Assembly (NCBI GenBank): GCA_030019475.1
Contig: JASEER010000017.1
Span: 1 to 48,964, forward strand
Direction of reading: 5' to 3'
DNA from: Thermoanaerobacterales bacterium
Lineage (GTDB): Bacteria > Bacillota > Desulfotomaculia > Desulfotomaculales > JASEER01
Length of the DNA: 48,964 bases
Shown here: positions 25,751-32,918 of the stretch, piece after piece
How positions within the stretch are numbered: position 1 is the stretch's first letter
Layout of the letters: each line of letters begins with the position of its first letter
The notes under the pieces: generated by a model
The model's input: the letters and a program-made list of their open reading frames with translations, nothing else
What the model was told of the DNA's origin: nothing
The model's database searches: none
Program-made: the position numbers and the translations under genes

Positions 25751-26127
25751 CGCCGGCAGGCGACGCACAACCCCAGGAAACCATCCGGGACGAGGGTGGA
25801 GAGATGCTCGATTTGGGGGGCCGCAGCATAGGGAACACCGCACGATGAGCACCGGCGGAGGGAGAAGGCTGCTCTTATCACTGCTTTAGGCGGTGACGGC
25901 GGTTGTTCCGCTCCGGGCATGAAGGTGATTGCCCCGGTGAGGCAGTACCTGGCGCACCGCCCGCAGCCCATACACACCTCCGGAAGAAAGCGCCAGATGA
26001 TACTGGCGGCCATGGGCGCCGTGCTTATCACCAGGGCCCCCGTCCGGCACGCCGCAGCACAGGCGCCGCATGCCACGCAGAGATCCCTCCGGTAGACCGG
26101 GAAAGGCTGGATTTTCGCCACCGCCAT
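25663..26127 (-). CDS. Ferredoxin-like subunit with C-terminal zinc-ribbon-like motif, FDH operon
   Basis: The 154-aa protein carries two [4Fe-4S] motifs (CVACGACAAACRTGAL and CMGCGRCARYCLTGAI). A C-terminal segment has paired cysteines, CSSCGVPYAAAPQIEHL and later CVACRR, like the zinc-ribbon tail of HycF/HyfH-type subunits. It is the third gene of the minus-strand formate dehydrogenase operon and probably links FdhA/FdhB to another redox partner. AGGAGA lies right against ATG 26127; the in-frame GTG two codons later has better spacing and may be used. The 3' end overlaps the second cooC on the other strand by 88 bases. Confidence 0.8.
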   Translation of the reverse strand: MAVAKIQPFPVYRRDLCVACGACAAACRTGALVISTAPMAASIIWRFLPEVCMGCGRCARYCLTGAITFMPGAEQPPSPPKAVIRAAFSLRRCSSCGVPYAAAPQIEHLSTLVPDGFLGLCVACRRHRAALSLDLVSLAGLPHAPVTGPAGHCK

Positions 26128-26148
26128 TCTCCTGTTTTCCCCCTTTCC

Positions 26149-26724
26149 TTATGGATAGATACGCTGGACATCGACGGCGGCAGCGCCGAAATGCGCCTTC
26201 CGCCGTTCCACCGCCAAAAGGTGAACGTCCCCGGCATCGAGAAGCACCAGGGCCTTGGTGGGACACGCCCTGATACAGGCCGGACCGTCGGGCCGGAAGT
26301 AACAGAGGTCGCATTTCACGGCGACCTTTCGCACCTTTTTCTCGTCCTGCTCACCGGCCGGCGCGGGGAGAGGGATGGACGTCGCCAGTCCGACGGCGGA
26401 GGGAGACATTTGACGCCCGACCTGAATCTCAATACAGCCGATGGGGCAGGCCAGGGCGCAAATACCGCAGCCCACGCACTTTTTCTCGTTGAGGACAACG
26501 GCCTGAGCCTGCGGTTCGATCGCGCCGACCGGGCAGACCCGTGCGCAGGGCGCCTCGTCACAATGACGGCAAGGTAAGGGAACGCTGCCCTGCGGGAGCG
26601 GCGTAAGGAACAGACGCGGTACCGGCGTCACGCCCTCCTCTTTGTGCGCGAGGGCGCAGGCCGCCAGGCAGGTGTAGCAGCCGAGGCACCGGGCCGGATC
26701 AGGGACGACCAGTCTCCTGGGCAT
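26149..26724 (-). CDS. Four-cluster ferredoxin subunit of formate dehydrogenase (HycB/FdhB-like)
   Basis: The 191-aa protein has four cysteine groups typical of HycB/FdnH-like electron-transfer subunits: CLGCYTCLAACALAH, CRHCDEAPCARVCP, CVGCGICALACPIGC and CDLCYFRPDGPACIRACP. There is no C-terminal membrane anchor, so it should be soluble. Its ATG lies 26 bases inside the end of fdhA, implying coupled translation. In acetogens such subunits link FDH to hydrogenase (as in the hydrogen-dependent CO2 reductase) or to ferredoxin. No hydrogenase gene is seen nearby. Confidence 0.88.
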   Translation of the reverse strand: MPRRLVVPDPARCLGCYTCLAACALAHKEEGVTPVPRLFLTPLPQGSVPLPCRHCDEAPCARVCPVGAIEPQAQAVVLNEKKCVGCGICALACPIGCIEIQVGRQMSPSAVGLATSIPLPAPAGEQDEKKVRKVAVKCDLCYFRPDGPACIRACPTKALVLLDAGDVHLLAVERRKAHFGAAAVDVQRIYP

Positions 26725-28888
26725 CGGCCCCGTCTCCTTTCTTGCGAGTCTGGCGGTTCACCGGAGGCTCCAGGTCGGTGCGGTACTGTTCCTTTTTCCG
26801 GCGGCGGATGGCCCGCGCCTCGACCGAGGAAATCTTTTCCATCCTCGCCGCGCACGCCTTGGCCTCGATCACTCCGGAAACCGGGTCGCGGGCCCGCCCG
26901 GTCAGCTCATTGGCGCATGCTTCCCAAAAATGAAAGGTCATAAAAACGGTCCCGGGCGGCACCCGTTCGGTGACCCAGGCGCGCGCCGCCAAGGACGCGC
27001 GCCGGGTGGAGACACGGACCAGACCGCCGTCGGTGACGCCGATCCGGCCGGCGTCCCGCGGGTTGATTTCGACGAGTTCCTCGGGCCCCATCTGGTTCAG
27101 CACCCACTCCTTGCGGGTCATCGTTCCGGTGTGGTAATGGTAAACCCGCCGGCCCGTGGTGAGCACCAGAGGGTAGTCGTCGTCGGGCTTTTCGACCACG
27201 CCGCCGGGCGATGACGCCTGATGGGGAACCGGATGGAGCAGGGCCTTCCCCGACGGGGTCGGAAACACGCCGCCCTCGTAAAGCACGGGGGTGCCGGGAT
27301 GGCTCTCGTCCGGACACGGCCAGATGAGACCCGACGGACTGTCCAATCGCCGGTAGGAGATGCCGCCGAACTTCTCCGGCACCAGGCGGCGGACCTCGTC
27401 CCAGATCTCCCCGGCGGACCGGTACGAAAAAGGGGCGCAGCCCATCTTCTCCGCCAGGGCGGTGAAGATCCGCCAGTCCGGCCTGGCCTCCCCCGGTGGA
27501 GGAACGGCGGCCCGCACACGCTGGACCCGGCGTTCCGTGTTGGTGAAGGTCCCATCCTTTTCGGCGGCGCCGGCGGCCGGGAGGACCACCGTGGCCAGCC
27601 GGGCCGTTTCCGTAAGAAAGATGTCCTGCACCACAAGCAGTTCCAACCGCGCGAGGGCTTCGCGAAAGCGGCCGGCATCCGGTTCGCTCAGCACCGGGTT
27701 TTCCCCGAAAATGTACAGAGCCGTGATTTCTCCACGCAGGATGGCGTCGTCTGTTTCCGTCGCTCTCAGGCCGCGGCCGGCCGGAGGCTCCACGCCCCAC
27801 AGCCGCCGGCAGCGATGTCGCGCCGAGGGGTCGGAAACGCTGAAATATCCCGGCAGAACATCCGGCAGGCAGCCCATGTCACACGCTCCCTGGACGTTAT
27901 TCTGGCCGCGCAAAGGAAAGAGCCCGGCTCCGGGCCGGCCGATCTGCCCCGTGATGACCGCCAGGTCGGCCAGGGCCATTACGCTGTCCGTGCCGTGCAC
28001 GAATTGGGTGACGCCCATACCGTACAGTATCGCCGCCGTGGCGGCGGTCCCGTAGGCGTGGGCCGCCGCTTCCAGGTCCGCGGCGGGAACGCCGGTCAGC
28101 TCCTCCACGCGGGACGGGGTCCACGGGGACAGCCCCGCCGCAAGCGCTTCAAAGCCGCCGGCCCGGCTGCCGACCCAGGAGGCGTCGACCAGGCCGTCGC
28201 GGATGATCACGTGCATCATGCCGTTGATCACGGGAAGATTCCGTCCCACCGGCACGCGCAGCCAGATATCGGCCCGCGCGGCCATCTCGGTACGCCGGGG
28301 ATCGGCGACGATCAGCCTCGCTCCCCGTCCCCGCGCCTTGAGAACCTGCCGGGCCGCCAGGGGGTGGCATTCCGCTGTGTTTGAGCCGATGATAAAGATG
28401 GCTTCGGTTAATGAACCGATTTCCGGAAGCGAATTGGTCATCGCTCCACTGCCCAGGCTCCTCGCCAGACCGGCGATGGTCGGGGCGTGTCACAAACGGG
28501 CGCAGTGATCCACGTTGTTGGTGCCGATCACCGTCCGGGCGAATTTCTGGGCGACGTAGTTATCTTCATTGGTGGCCCTCGCCGACGCGATGAGAGCGAA
28601 AGCATCCGGGTTGTGCCGGCGCAGGAGGTCCAGTTTCGCGCCGACGTACTCCAGGGCCTCCGCCCAGCCCACCGGAGTGAGCCTCCCTTCTTTTCGGATG
28701 AGAGGCGTTTGCAGCCTGCGGGGGTCGTGCACGTGCCGGTGACCGAAGGAGCCCTTCAGACAGAGTTCGCCTTCGCTCACCGGGTGCGCGGGGTCCCCCT
28801 CGGCCCCCGTAATCCGCCCTTCCTTCACCAGCAGATAAAGGCCGCAGCCCACGCCGCAGTACGGACATACCGTAAGCACCCGTTCCAT
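26699..28888 (-). CDS. fdhA: Formate dehydrogenase catalytic subunit, selenoprotein (in-frame UGA)
   Basis: This molybdo/tungsto-enzyme interconverts formate and CO2. The reading frame is broken only by a TGA at complement 28490-28492, at residue 133. Read as selenocysteine, it gives NVDHCARL-U-HAPTIAGLA, the canonical FdhF active-site sequence (E. coli Sec140). The full protein is 729 aa. It has an N-terminal [4Fe-4S] motif (CPYCGVGC...GELCLKG), the bis-MGD domain (IIGSNTAECHPL, FPLRGQNNVQGACDMG), and a C-terminal dinucleotide-binding domain (TGRRVYHYHTGTMTRK, INPRDAGRIGV). ATG 28888 follows GGAGGGG. A ZTP-type riboswitch stands in the leader. Selenocysteine machinery must be encoded outside the window. 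Confidence 0.93.
28455..28492 (-). promoter_or_regulatory. Bacterial SECIS element in fdhA
   Basis: Immediately after the UGA (complement 28490-28492) the RNA can fold a hairpin whose tip is CGCC-GGUCU-GGCG (complement 28463-28475). The apical GGUCU begins 18 nt after the UGA, the same distance I recall for the E. coli fdhF SECIS bound by SelB. The lower stem is less regular. This supports Sec insertion over a sequencing error or nonsense mutation. Confidence 0.8.
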
Positions 28889-28916
28889 GTCAACCGCCAC
28901 CCCTCCGCGGCAAGCC

Positions 28917-29025
28917 AATAAAAGCAACGCCTGGCACAGGTGACTGCTTCCTGCCCAGGCGGACGGCTTTCCACCGCAGTGTTCCCCGGTGGTTATGCCC
29001 ACCCTTTGCCGCCAGTAACACTGCG
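28917..29025 (-). promoter_or_regulatory. ZTP (pfl-type) riboswitch with terminator, fdhA leader
   Basis: The leader RNA matches the ZTP/pfl aptamer. P1 is a perfect 9-bp stem (complement 29017-29025 with 28975-28983). ACUGGCGGCAAAGG follows P1 and a GGUGG/CCACC hairpin (complement 28999-29003 with 28988-28992) leads into CGGGGAA. The hallmark CCGCCUGGGCA is at complement 28952-28962. GGCGG (complement 29009-29013) can form the known pseudoknot with CCGCC (complement 28958-28962). The CGCCUGGGCAGG arm then pairs with CCUGUGCCAGGCG (complement 28928-28940), followed by UUGCUUUUAUU, which is a terminator that competes with the aptamer 3' part. ZTP binding should permit fdhA expression when 10-formyl-THF is low. 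Confidence 0.85.
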
Positions 29026-29046
29026 TGTTCTTTGAACTTTGGCCGT

Positions 29047-29076
29047 ATTCTATCGGGGATCGGGCGGCGGCGGCAA
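29047..29076 (-). promoter_or_regulatory. Promoter of the fdhA operon
   Basis: On the minus strand, TTGCCG (complement 29071-29076) and TAGAAT (complement 29047-29052) are 18 bases apart. Transcription would begin near 29040, about 15 bases before the riboswitch P1 stem, which is where an aptamer leader would be expected to start. Consensus match is moderate. Confidence 0.5.
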
Positions 29077-29188
29077 CGATTCCGCCTCGAACGGCACGCG
29101 GGCCGGAGTTAATGACAGTTAGGTCGGGCGGATGGCATACTCTGCCGGCACTACAAGTACTACCGACAATGGACGGGGAGTTTTGGGC

Positions 29189-29686
29189 TCAATAGCGCTC
29201 CCAACGCAGGACATCCGCCAGGGACCGCTTGGACGCCCGTCCCCCGCGGTCGGCGGGGTAGCCAACGGGAATCAGCGAAACGAGCGTGAACTCCTCGGGA
29301 ACCCCCAGGATGAGCTTGACGCCTTCCGCATACTTCTTCTTGTCTCCGGCCACCCAACAGGATCCCAGCCCCAGGGCCGTGGCGGCCAGCAGCATGTTCT
29401 GCGTCGCCGCGGACCCGTCTTCCAGGTAGTATTTTTCGGTCCTCTTGCAGAACACGGCGATACACACCGGGGCCTCGGCGATGAATTTGCCGTAGTCGGT
29501 AAGGGCAGCGATCCTCCCGCGGGTTTCCGCTTCGGTTACGGCGATGAATACCCACGGCTGCTTGTTGTTCGCGGTCGCCGCCAGCCGGCCGCAGTCGATG
29601 ATTTCCTCCACCAGATGGCGCGGTACTTCGCGCTGCTCGTATTTCCGCACGCTGCGCCTTTCCTTGATAAGGGCCGTCGATTCCAT
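29189..29686 (-). CDS. Nitroreductase family protein
   Basis: A 165-aa FMN-dependent nitroreductase-fold protein. It has the N-terminal RRSVRKYEQREVP for FMN phosphate binding, AATANNKQPWVFIAV, a central AATQNMLLAATALGLGSCWVAG, and LGVPEEFTLVSLIPVGYPAD near the end. These are the signatures of small, single-domain members of the family. Substrate cannot be assigned. ATG 29686 is preceded by GGGAGG. It lies upstream of the fdhA leader on the same strand; the fdhA promoter and riboswitch in the 300-base gap (28889-29188) imply independent control. Confidence 0.9.
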   Translation of the reverse strand: MESTALIKERRSVRKYEQREVPRHLVEEIIDCGRLAATANNKQPWVFIAVTEAETRGRIAALTDYGKFIAEAPVCIAVFCKRTEKYYLEDGSAATQNMLLAATALGLGSCWVAGDKKKYAEGVKLILGVPEEFTLVSLIPVGYPADRGGRASKRSLADVLRWERY

Positions 29687-29779
29687 TTGCGAGCCTCCCT
29701 GCCGTCAGTATCAGTCTTTAGGATAACATAAACCCCCGGTACAAACCCGTTCAGTTACACCTCATTTTTGGCGGGTCTG

Positions 29780-29808
29780 TTGGCTGTCAAGGGCTTTCGT
29801 TTTACAAT
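29780..29808 (+). promoter_or_regulatory. Promoter of dinB, predicting a leaderless mRNA
   Basis: TTGGCT (29780-29785) and TACAAT (29803-29808) are exactly 17 bases apart. The dinB ATG at 29815 lies 7 bases after the -10 box, so transcription would start at or next to the start codon. No Shine-Dalgarno sequence is present. Confidence 0.55.
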
Positions 29809-29814
29809 TATCGC

Positions 29815-30975
29815 ATGACCAGCGACATCCTCCTCTGCGACCTTGACGCCTTTTTTGCCGCGGTGGAGCAGCATGACCATCCGGAGTACCGCGGCCGGCC
29901 GGTTATTGTCGGCGGGGACCCCGGGGCCAGGGGGGTGGTTTCCACCTGCTCCTACGAGGCCCGGAAGTACGGCGTCCGCTCCGCGATGCCGGTGCGGCGG
30001 GCGCTTGAACTCTGCCCGAAGGCGGTGTTGCTTCCGGTTGACATCCGCCGCTACCGGGAAGTGTCGGCGCAGGTGATGGAGGTGTTCCATCGCTTCACCC
30101 CGGACATCGAGGCCGTTTCCATTGATGAGGCCTACCTGGCCGTGAAAGCCGGAAGGGGCGTGGAAACGGCGGCGCAGATCCGTGATGCCGTCCGAATGGA
30201 ACTGGGTCTTCCGGTTTCGGTCGGCGTTTCCGGTAACAAGCTTTTGGCGAAGATCGCCTGCGAGATGGCGAAACCTGACGGCCTCAAGGCCCTCTGGCCG
30301 GCGGACGTGCCGGCCGTGCTCTGGCCCCTGCCCGTAAAGGTCCTTCCGGGCGTCGGCCCGAGGAGCGAAGAGAAGCTGACGGGCGCCGGCATCCGGACGG
30401 TGGGGGACCTGACGTGTGCTCCCGCGTCGTTACTGAAGGCCTTGTTGGGCGAATTCGGCGCCACCCTGCGGAACTACGCACACGGGTTGGACGACCGCCG
30501 GCTGGTGCCCGTGCACCAGGTCAAATCTGTGTCCGAGGAGACGACCTTCCCCCACGACGTGGCGGAAAGGGAATACGTTTGGTCGGTCCTGATGGAACTG
30601 GCCGAGGGCGTTGGTTATCGCCTACGGAAGAAGGGCCTGACGGCCAGGACGATCACCCTGAAGCTCCGGTACGCCGACTTCCGGACCATCACCCGGGCCC
30701 GGACCCTGGCCTGCGCCACGGACCGGGATACGGTGATCTATAAGGCGGCGCGCGAGCTGTTCGACCGCCACGGCGGTACGCCCCCCTGGCGGCTGATCGG
30801 CGTACGGGCGTCGAATCTTACGCCGGGCGAGCAACTCTCCCTCGTTCCCTCCGGGGGCGGGGAGAAGGAACGGGAGGTCAGCCGGGCACTGGACGGTCTC
30901 CGGGCCAGGTACGGCCGGGAGATGGTGTGGCGGGCGAGGCGGCTCGTGGTGAAGGAGAAAGATGAGCGGACATAG
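29815..30975 (+). CDS. dinB: DNA polymerase IV (Y-family)
   Basis: A 386-aa error-prone translesion polymerase. The palm motif LLCDLDAFFAAVEQ carries the first catalytic Asp. The steric-gate region precedes RGVVSTCSYEARKYGVRSAMP, and the second catalytic pair is in SIDEAYLAV. SVGVSGNKLLAKIACEMAKPDG and the helix-hairpin-helix PGVGPRSEEKL follow, with the little-finger domain at the C-terminus ending GEQLSLVP. The normal length suggests a full enzyme. No clear beta-clamp motif was resolved beyond QLSLV, which fits one. No LexA-type operator was recognised near its promoter. Confidence 0.95.
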   Translation: MTSDILLCDLDAFFAAVEQHDHPEYRGRPVIVGGDPGARGVVSTCSYEARKYGVRSAMPVRRALELCPKAVLLPVDIRRYREVSAQVMEVFHRFTPDIEAVSIDEAYLAVKAGRGVETAAQIRDAVRMELGLPVSVGVSGNKLLAKIACEMAKPDGLKALWPADVPAVLWPLPVKVLPGVGPRSEEKLTGAGIRTVGDLTCAPASLLKALLGEFGATLRNYAHGLDDRRLVPVHQVKSVSEETTFPHDVAEREYVWSVLMELAEGVGYRLRKKGLTARTITLKLRYADFRTITRARTLACATDRDTVIYKAARELFDRHGGTPPWRLIGVRASNLTPGEQLSLVPSGGGEKEREVSRALDGLRARYGREMVWRARRLVVKEKDERT

Positions 30976-31100
30976 GCACGGCCGGCTTCCTGGTCAACGG
31001 GGGCCGGTTGTTTAGTGCCGGCCTTTGGGGGATATTAAGCAACGATACTTGGGCCAAGGAGAGGGAAGTCCAGTGCGAATGTTCTGCAAACAGTGCGGGC

Positions 31101-31132
31101 AGCCCGCCGGGTACAACCGGCGGGCTTCTTTT
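31101..31132 (+). terminator. Strong Rho-independent terminator after dinB
   Basis: A perfect 10-bp stem, AGCCCGCCGG (31101-31110) with CCGGCGGGCT (31117-31126), 6-base loop, is followed by TCTTTT. It ends plus-strand transcription from dinB before the minus-strand splB. A short ORF with a C-x-x-C motif (31073-31144, 23 codons, GTG start behind GGAGAGGG) runs across the hairpin and is probably fortuitous. Confidence 0.75.
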
Positions 31133-31144
31133 AGCAGGACGTGA

Positions 31145-32167
31145 CTATACAAAGTAATCCAGGCGCGCCCCGGGGAAGAGGCGGCCGATGAGGTCCTCAA
31201 ACAAGACCTCGGCTTCCTTAAGGACGTCGCGGGGGTAGAGGTATTTGCCGTAACCGAACTGTCCCCGGCGGTATTGTCGCCGGCCCGGATCAAGGGGCAG
31301 GGAGGTGTGCGGGAACATCTCGAGGATCGTTGCCTTGGCCCGGTCGGTGAAGCGGTGGGTGATCAGCTCAAACGTAAAGTCAGCTCCGCGCAGGTCCCCG
31401 CAGGTCTGCCTTATCAGATGGAAGAGAGCCTCATAGTCGCTCTTCCAGTCCCCTTCGAGGAAAAGCGGCGCCACGATGAATCCCGAGGGGTAACCCGCCT
31501 CCAGGATCAGGCGCAACGCCGCCAGGCGTTGCGGTACGGGGGGCGTCCCGTGCTCGTAAGCCCGCACCACGCGATCGGTATTGATACTGAACCGGAAGCG
31601 CGTATGGCCGTTGTGGGCCAGCCGTGTGAGCGGCCCGACATCGGTATACTTGGTAACGAAGCGGAATCTCCCGTTGGGCCGGGAGGCAAAGAAGGTGATG
31701 ACGTCGCGCAGGGCACGGGTGTAAGTCTCGACGGGCAGGGGATCCGAGGTGCAGGAGCCCTCGAAGGTGCGGATCCGTCCCCCGGCCTCATCCAGGTATG
31801 CCCGGGCACGGGAGAGGATCTCCTCCAGGTTGACGTAGACCTGCACATAGGGCCTTTTTCCCAATGTGGTTTGAAGGTAGCAGTACTCGCAGAAGCTCGG
31901 GCAGCCTGAAGAAAGCGGCAGCTGGTAGTCGGCGGAGGGCTTGGACGGCAGAAAGCGAGCCGCATTGACGGTGGTCACCACAAGGGTGCGCTTCGCGCGG
32001 ATGTAGCCCCGGCGCGGGCCTTCGAGGGGCGGAACCGGGACGCGCTGCCGGGGACCAAGGACGGTTACCGGGACTCCCCTGTCACGGAAATAGGCCGCGA
32101 TTTCCCGGCCCCGGGGCCAGTCCAGGGCCCGCTCGCGGACGAATACGGCTTCGGGTTCAAAGGCCAC
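31145..32167 (-). CDS. splB: Spore photoproduct lyase
   Basis: SplB is a radical-SAM enzyme that repairs the spore photoproduct (5-thyminyl-5,6-dihydrothymine) during germination. The 340-aa protein has the Spl-type cluster motif C-x3-C-x2-C in SGCPSFCEYCYLQT near residue 90. The conserved Cys lies in EGSCTSDPL near 140, and FRFVTKYTDV, RFRFSINTDRV and the C-terminal YRRGQFGYGKYLYP follow. This gene is nearly exclusive to endospore formers, a key clue to the organism. The codon before the usual start context is not fully resolved; I use the ATG giving MAFEPEAVFV. Two tiny membrane-protein genes lie just upstream on the same strand. Confidence 0.95.
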   Translation of the reverse strand: MAFEPEAVFVRERALDWPRGREIAAYFRDRGVPVTVLGPRQRVPVPPLEGPRRGYIRAKRTLVVTTVNAARFLPSKPSADYQLPLSSGCPSFCEYCYLQTTLGKRPYVQVYVNLEEILSRARAYLDEAGGRIRTFEGSCTSDPLPVETYTRALRDVITFFASRPNGRFRFVTKYTDVGPLTRLAHNGHTRFRFSINTDRVVRAYEHGTPPVPQRLAALRLILEAGYPSGFIVAPLFLEGDWKSDYEALFHLIRQTCGDLRGADFTFELITHRFTDRAKATILEMFPHTSLPLDPGRRQYRRGQFGYGKYLYPRDVLKEAEVLFEDLIGRLFPGARLDYFV

Positions 32168-32240
32168 CGGTGTTCACCCTTTTTTAGCTTGCCCCCGGGA
32201 ACGGCCCGTTAACCAAACGGGGTGCTCGGGTCTCCCCGGT

Positions 32241-32330
32241 CTACTGCCGCAGGATGAGAAGCGCCGCCGGGGCGAGGCCCAGAAGGCCCAGGGAGAACAT
32301 CAGGACGGCGAAGCGGTCAGAGCGGTGCAC
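32241..32330 (-). CDS. Tiny single-pass membrane protein (29 aa)
   Basis: A GTG-initiated 29-codon frame encodes MHRSDRFAVLMFSLGLLG followed by LAPAALLILRQ: a short basic start and one hydrophobic helix. AAGGA lies 8 bases upstream of the start, at normal spacing. It is 73 bases upstream of splB on the same strand and 60 bases after another tiny membrane frame. No family is recognised. The combination of a good ribosome site and a clean transmembrane helix supports it, but so short a gene remains uncertain. Confidence 0.45.
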   Translation of the reverse strand: MHRSDRFAVLMFSLGLLGLAPAALLILRQ

Positions 32331-32390
32331 AGGGAATATCCTTCTTGCTTTGGCATGCAAGGCGCCGCACTAGCGCCAGATACGGGGCCC

Positions 32391-32468
32391 TCATGGGGCG
32401 CAGTAGTAATAGAGCAGGAGCCCGGCGACAACCAGCAGGGCGATGCCCAGGTAGCGCAGAAACGGCAC
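32391..32468 (-). CDS. Tiny single-pass membrane protein (25 aa)
   Basis: A GTG start behind GGGAGGG opens a 25-codon frame, MPFLRYLGIALLVVAGLLL ending YYYCAP: one hydrophobic helix with a positively charged residue before it. It forms a possible operon with the 29-aa frame and splB downstream. No family is recognised; small sporulation or stress membrane peptides have this size. Confidence 0.45.
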   Translation of the reverse strand: MPFLRYLGIALLVVAGLLLYYYCAP

Positions 32469-32608
32469 GGCTGGACCCTCCCGTTCACCCTTGTTGCTCT
32501 GGCTACATTATAACCGTGCCCGGAATGTGACGAAAGCCCCGGCGGAAATGGGACTCGAGACCGTTGTCACAAAAGGCGGCTCCGGTCAGTTAATAGGGAA
32601 AGGAGGCG

Positions 32609-32722
32609 ATGACATTGTCCTGGCTCGGTACGTCGTTGGCGATGGTCATGGTCTTCGCCTTGGGCTTTATGGTACTGATGGCCGAGGCGCACCGTAAGAG
32701 ATCGCAAACGAGAAATCTCTAA
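32609..32722 (+). CDS. Small membrane protein (37 aa)
   Basis: AAAGGAGG stands 4-5 bases before ATG 32609, opening a 37-codon frame: MTLSWLGTSLAMVMVFALG, then FMVLMAEAHRKRSQTRNL. It has one transmembrane helix followed by a basic cytoplasmic tail. A strong terminator follows 20 bases after its stop, so it looks like a complete monocistronic unit. No family is recognised. Confidence 0.55.
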   Translation: MTLSWLGTSLAMVMVFALGFMVLMAEAHRKRSQTRNL

Positions 32723-32742
32723 CACTTAATACTGCCGGCTTC

Positions 32743-32786
32743 GGCGTCCCCGGGGACCTAAACGGCCCAGGGGACGCCGGCCTTTT
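32743..32786 (+). terminator. Rho-independent terminator after the 37-aa gene
   Basis: GGCGTCCCC (32743-32751) pairs perfectly with GGGGACGCC (32770-32778). Flanking GCCGG/CCGGC can extend the structure, and CTTTT follows. It separates the small membrane-protein gene from the HAD phosphatase downstream. Confidence 0.65.
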
Positions 32787-32918
32787 AACGGCCCCTTGCG
32801 GGAAGTTGCCGGTCTTCCCGGGGAGGTATTCGGGATACGGGGGAGAATATATGAGCGTGATTTGAAGCGGGAAGGGTGAACGCTCATCAGGCAGAAGATA
32901 AGGCGGCCGCTCAAGGCC

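Noticed and set aside
25751-26577. Plus-strand genes in 25.9-26.6 kb
   Set aside because: Long plus-strand frames there are antisense shadows of the two ferredoxin genes with clear cysteine motifs on the minus strand.
28490-28492. fdhA as two separate genes or a nonsense-disrupted pseudogene
   Set aside because: The TGA sits exactly at the FDH Sec position, is followed by a SECIS-like hairpin, and the rest of the frame is intact.
31073-31144. Small zinc-finger peptide gene (C-x-x-C, GTG start with GGAGAGGG)
   Set aside because: The frame is only 23 codons and runs straight through a perfect terminator hairpin, so coding is unlikely.
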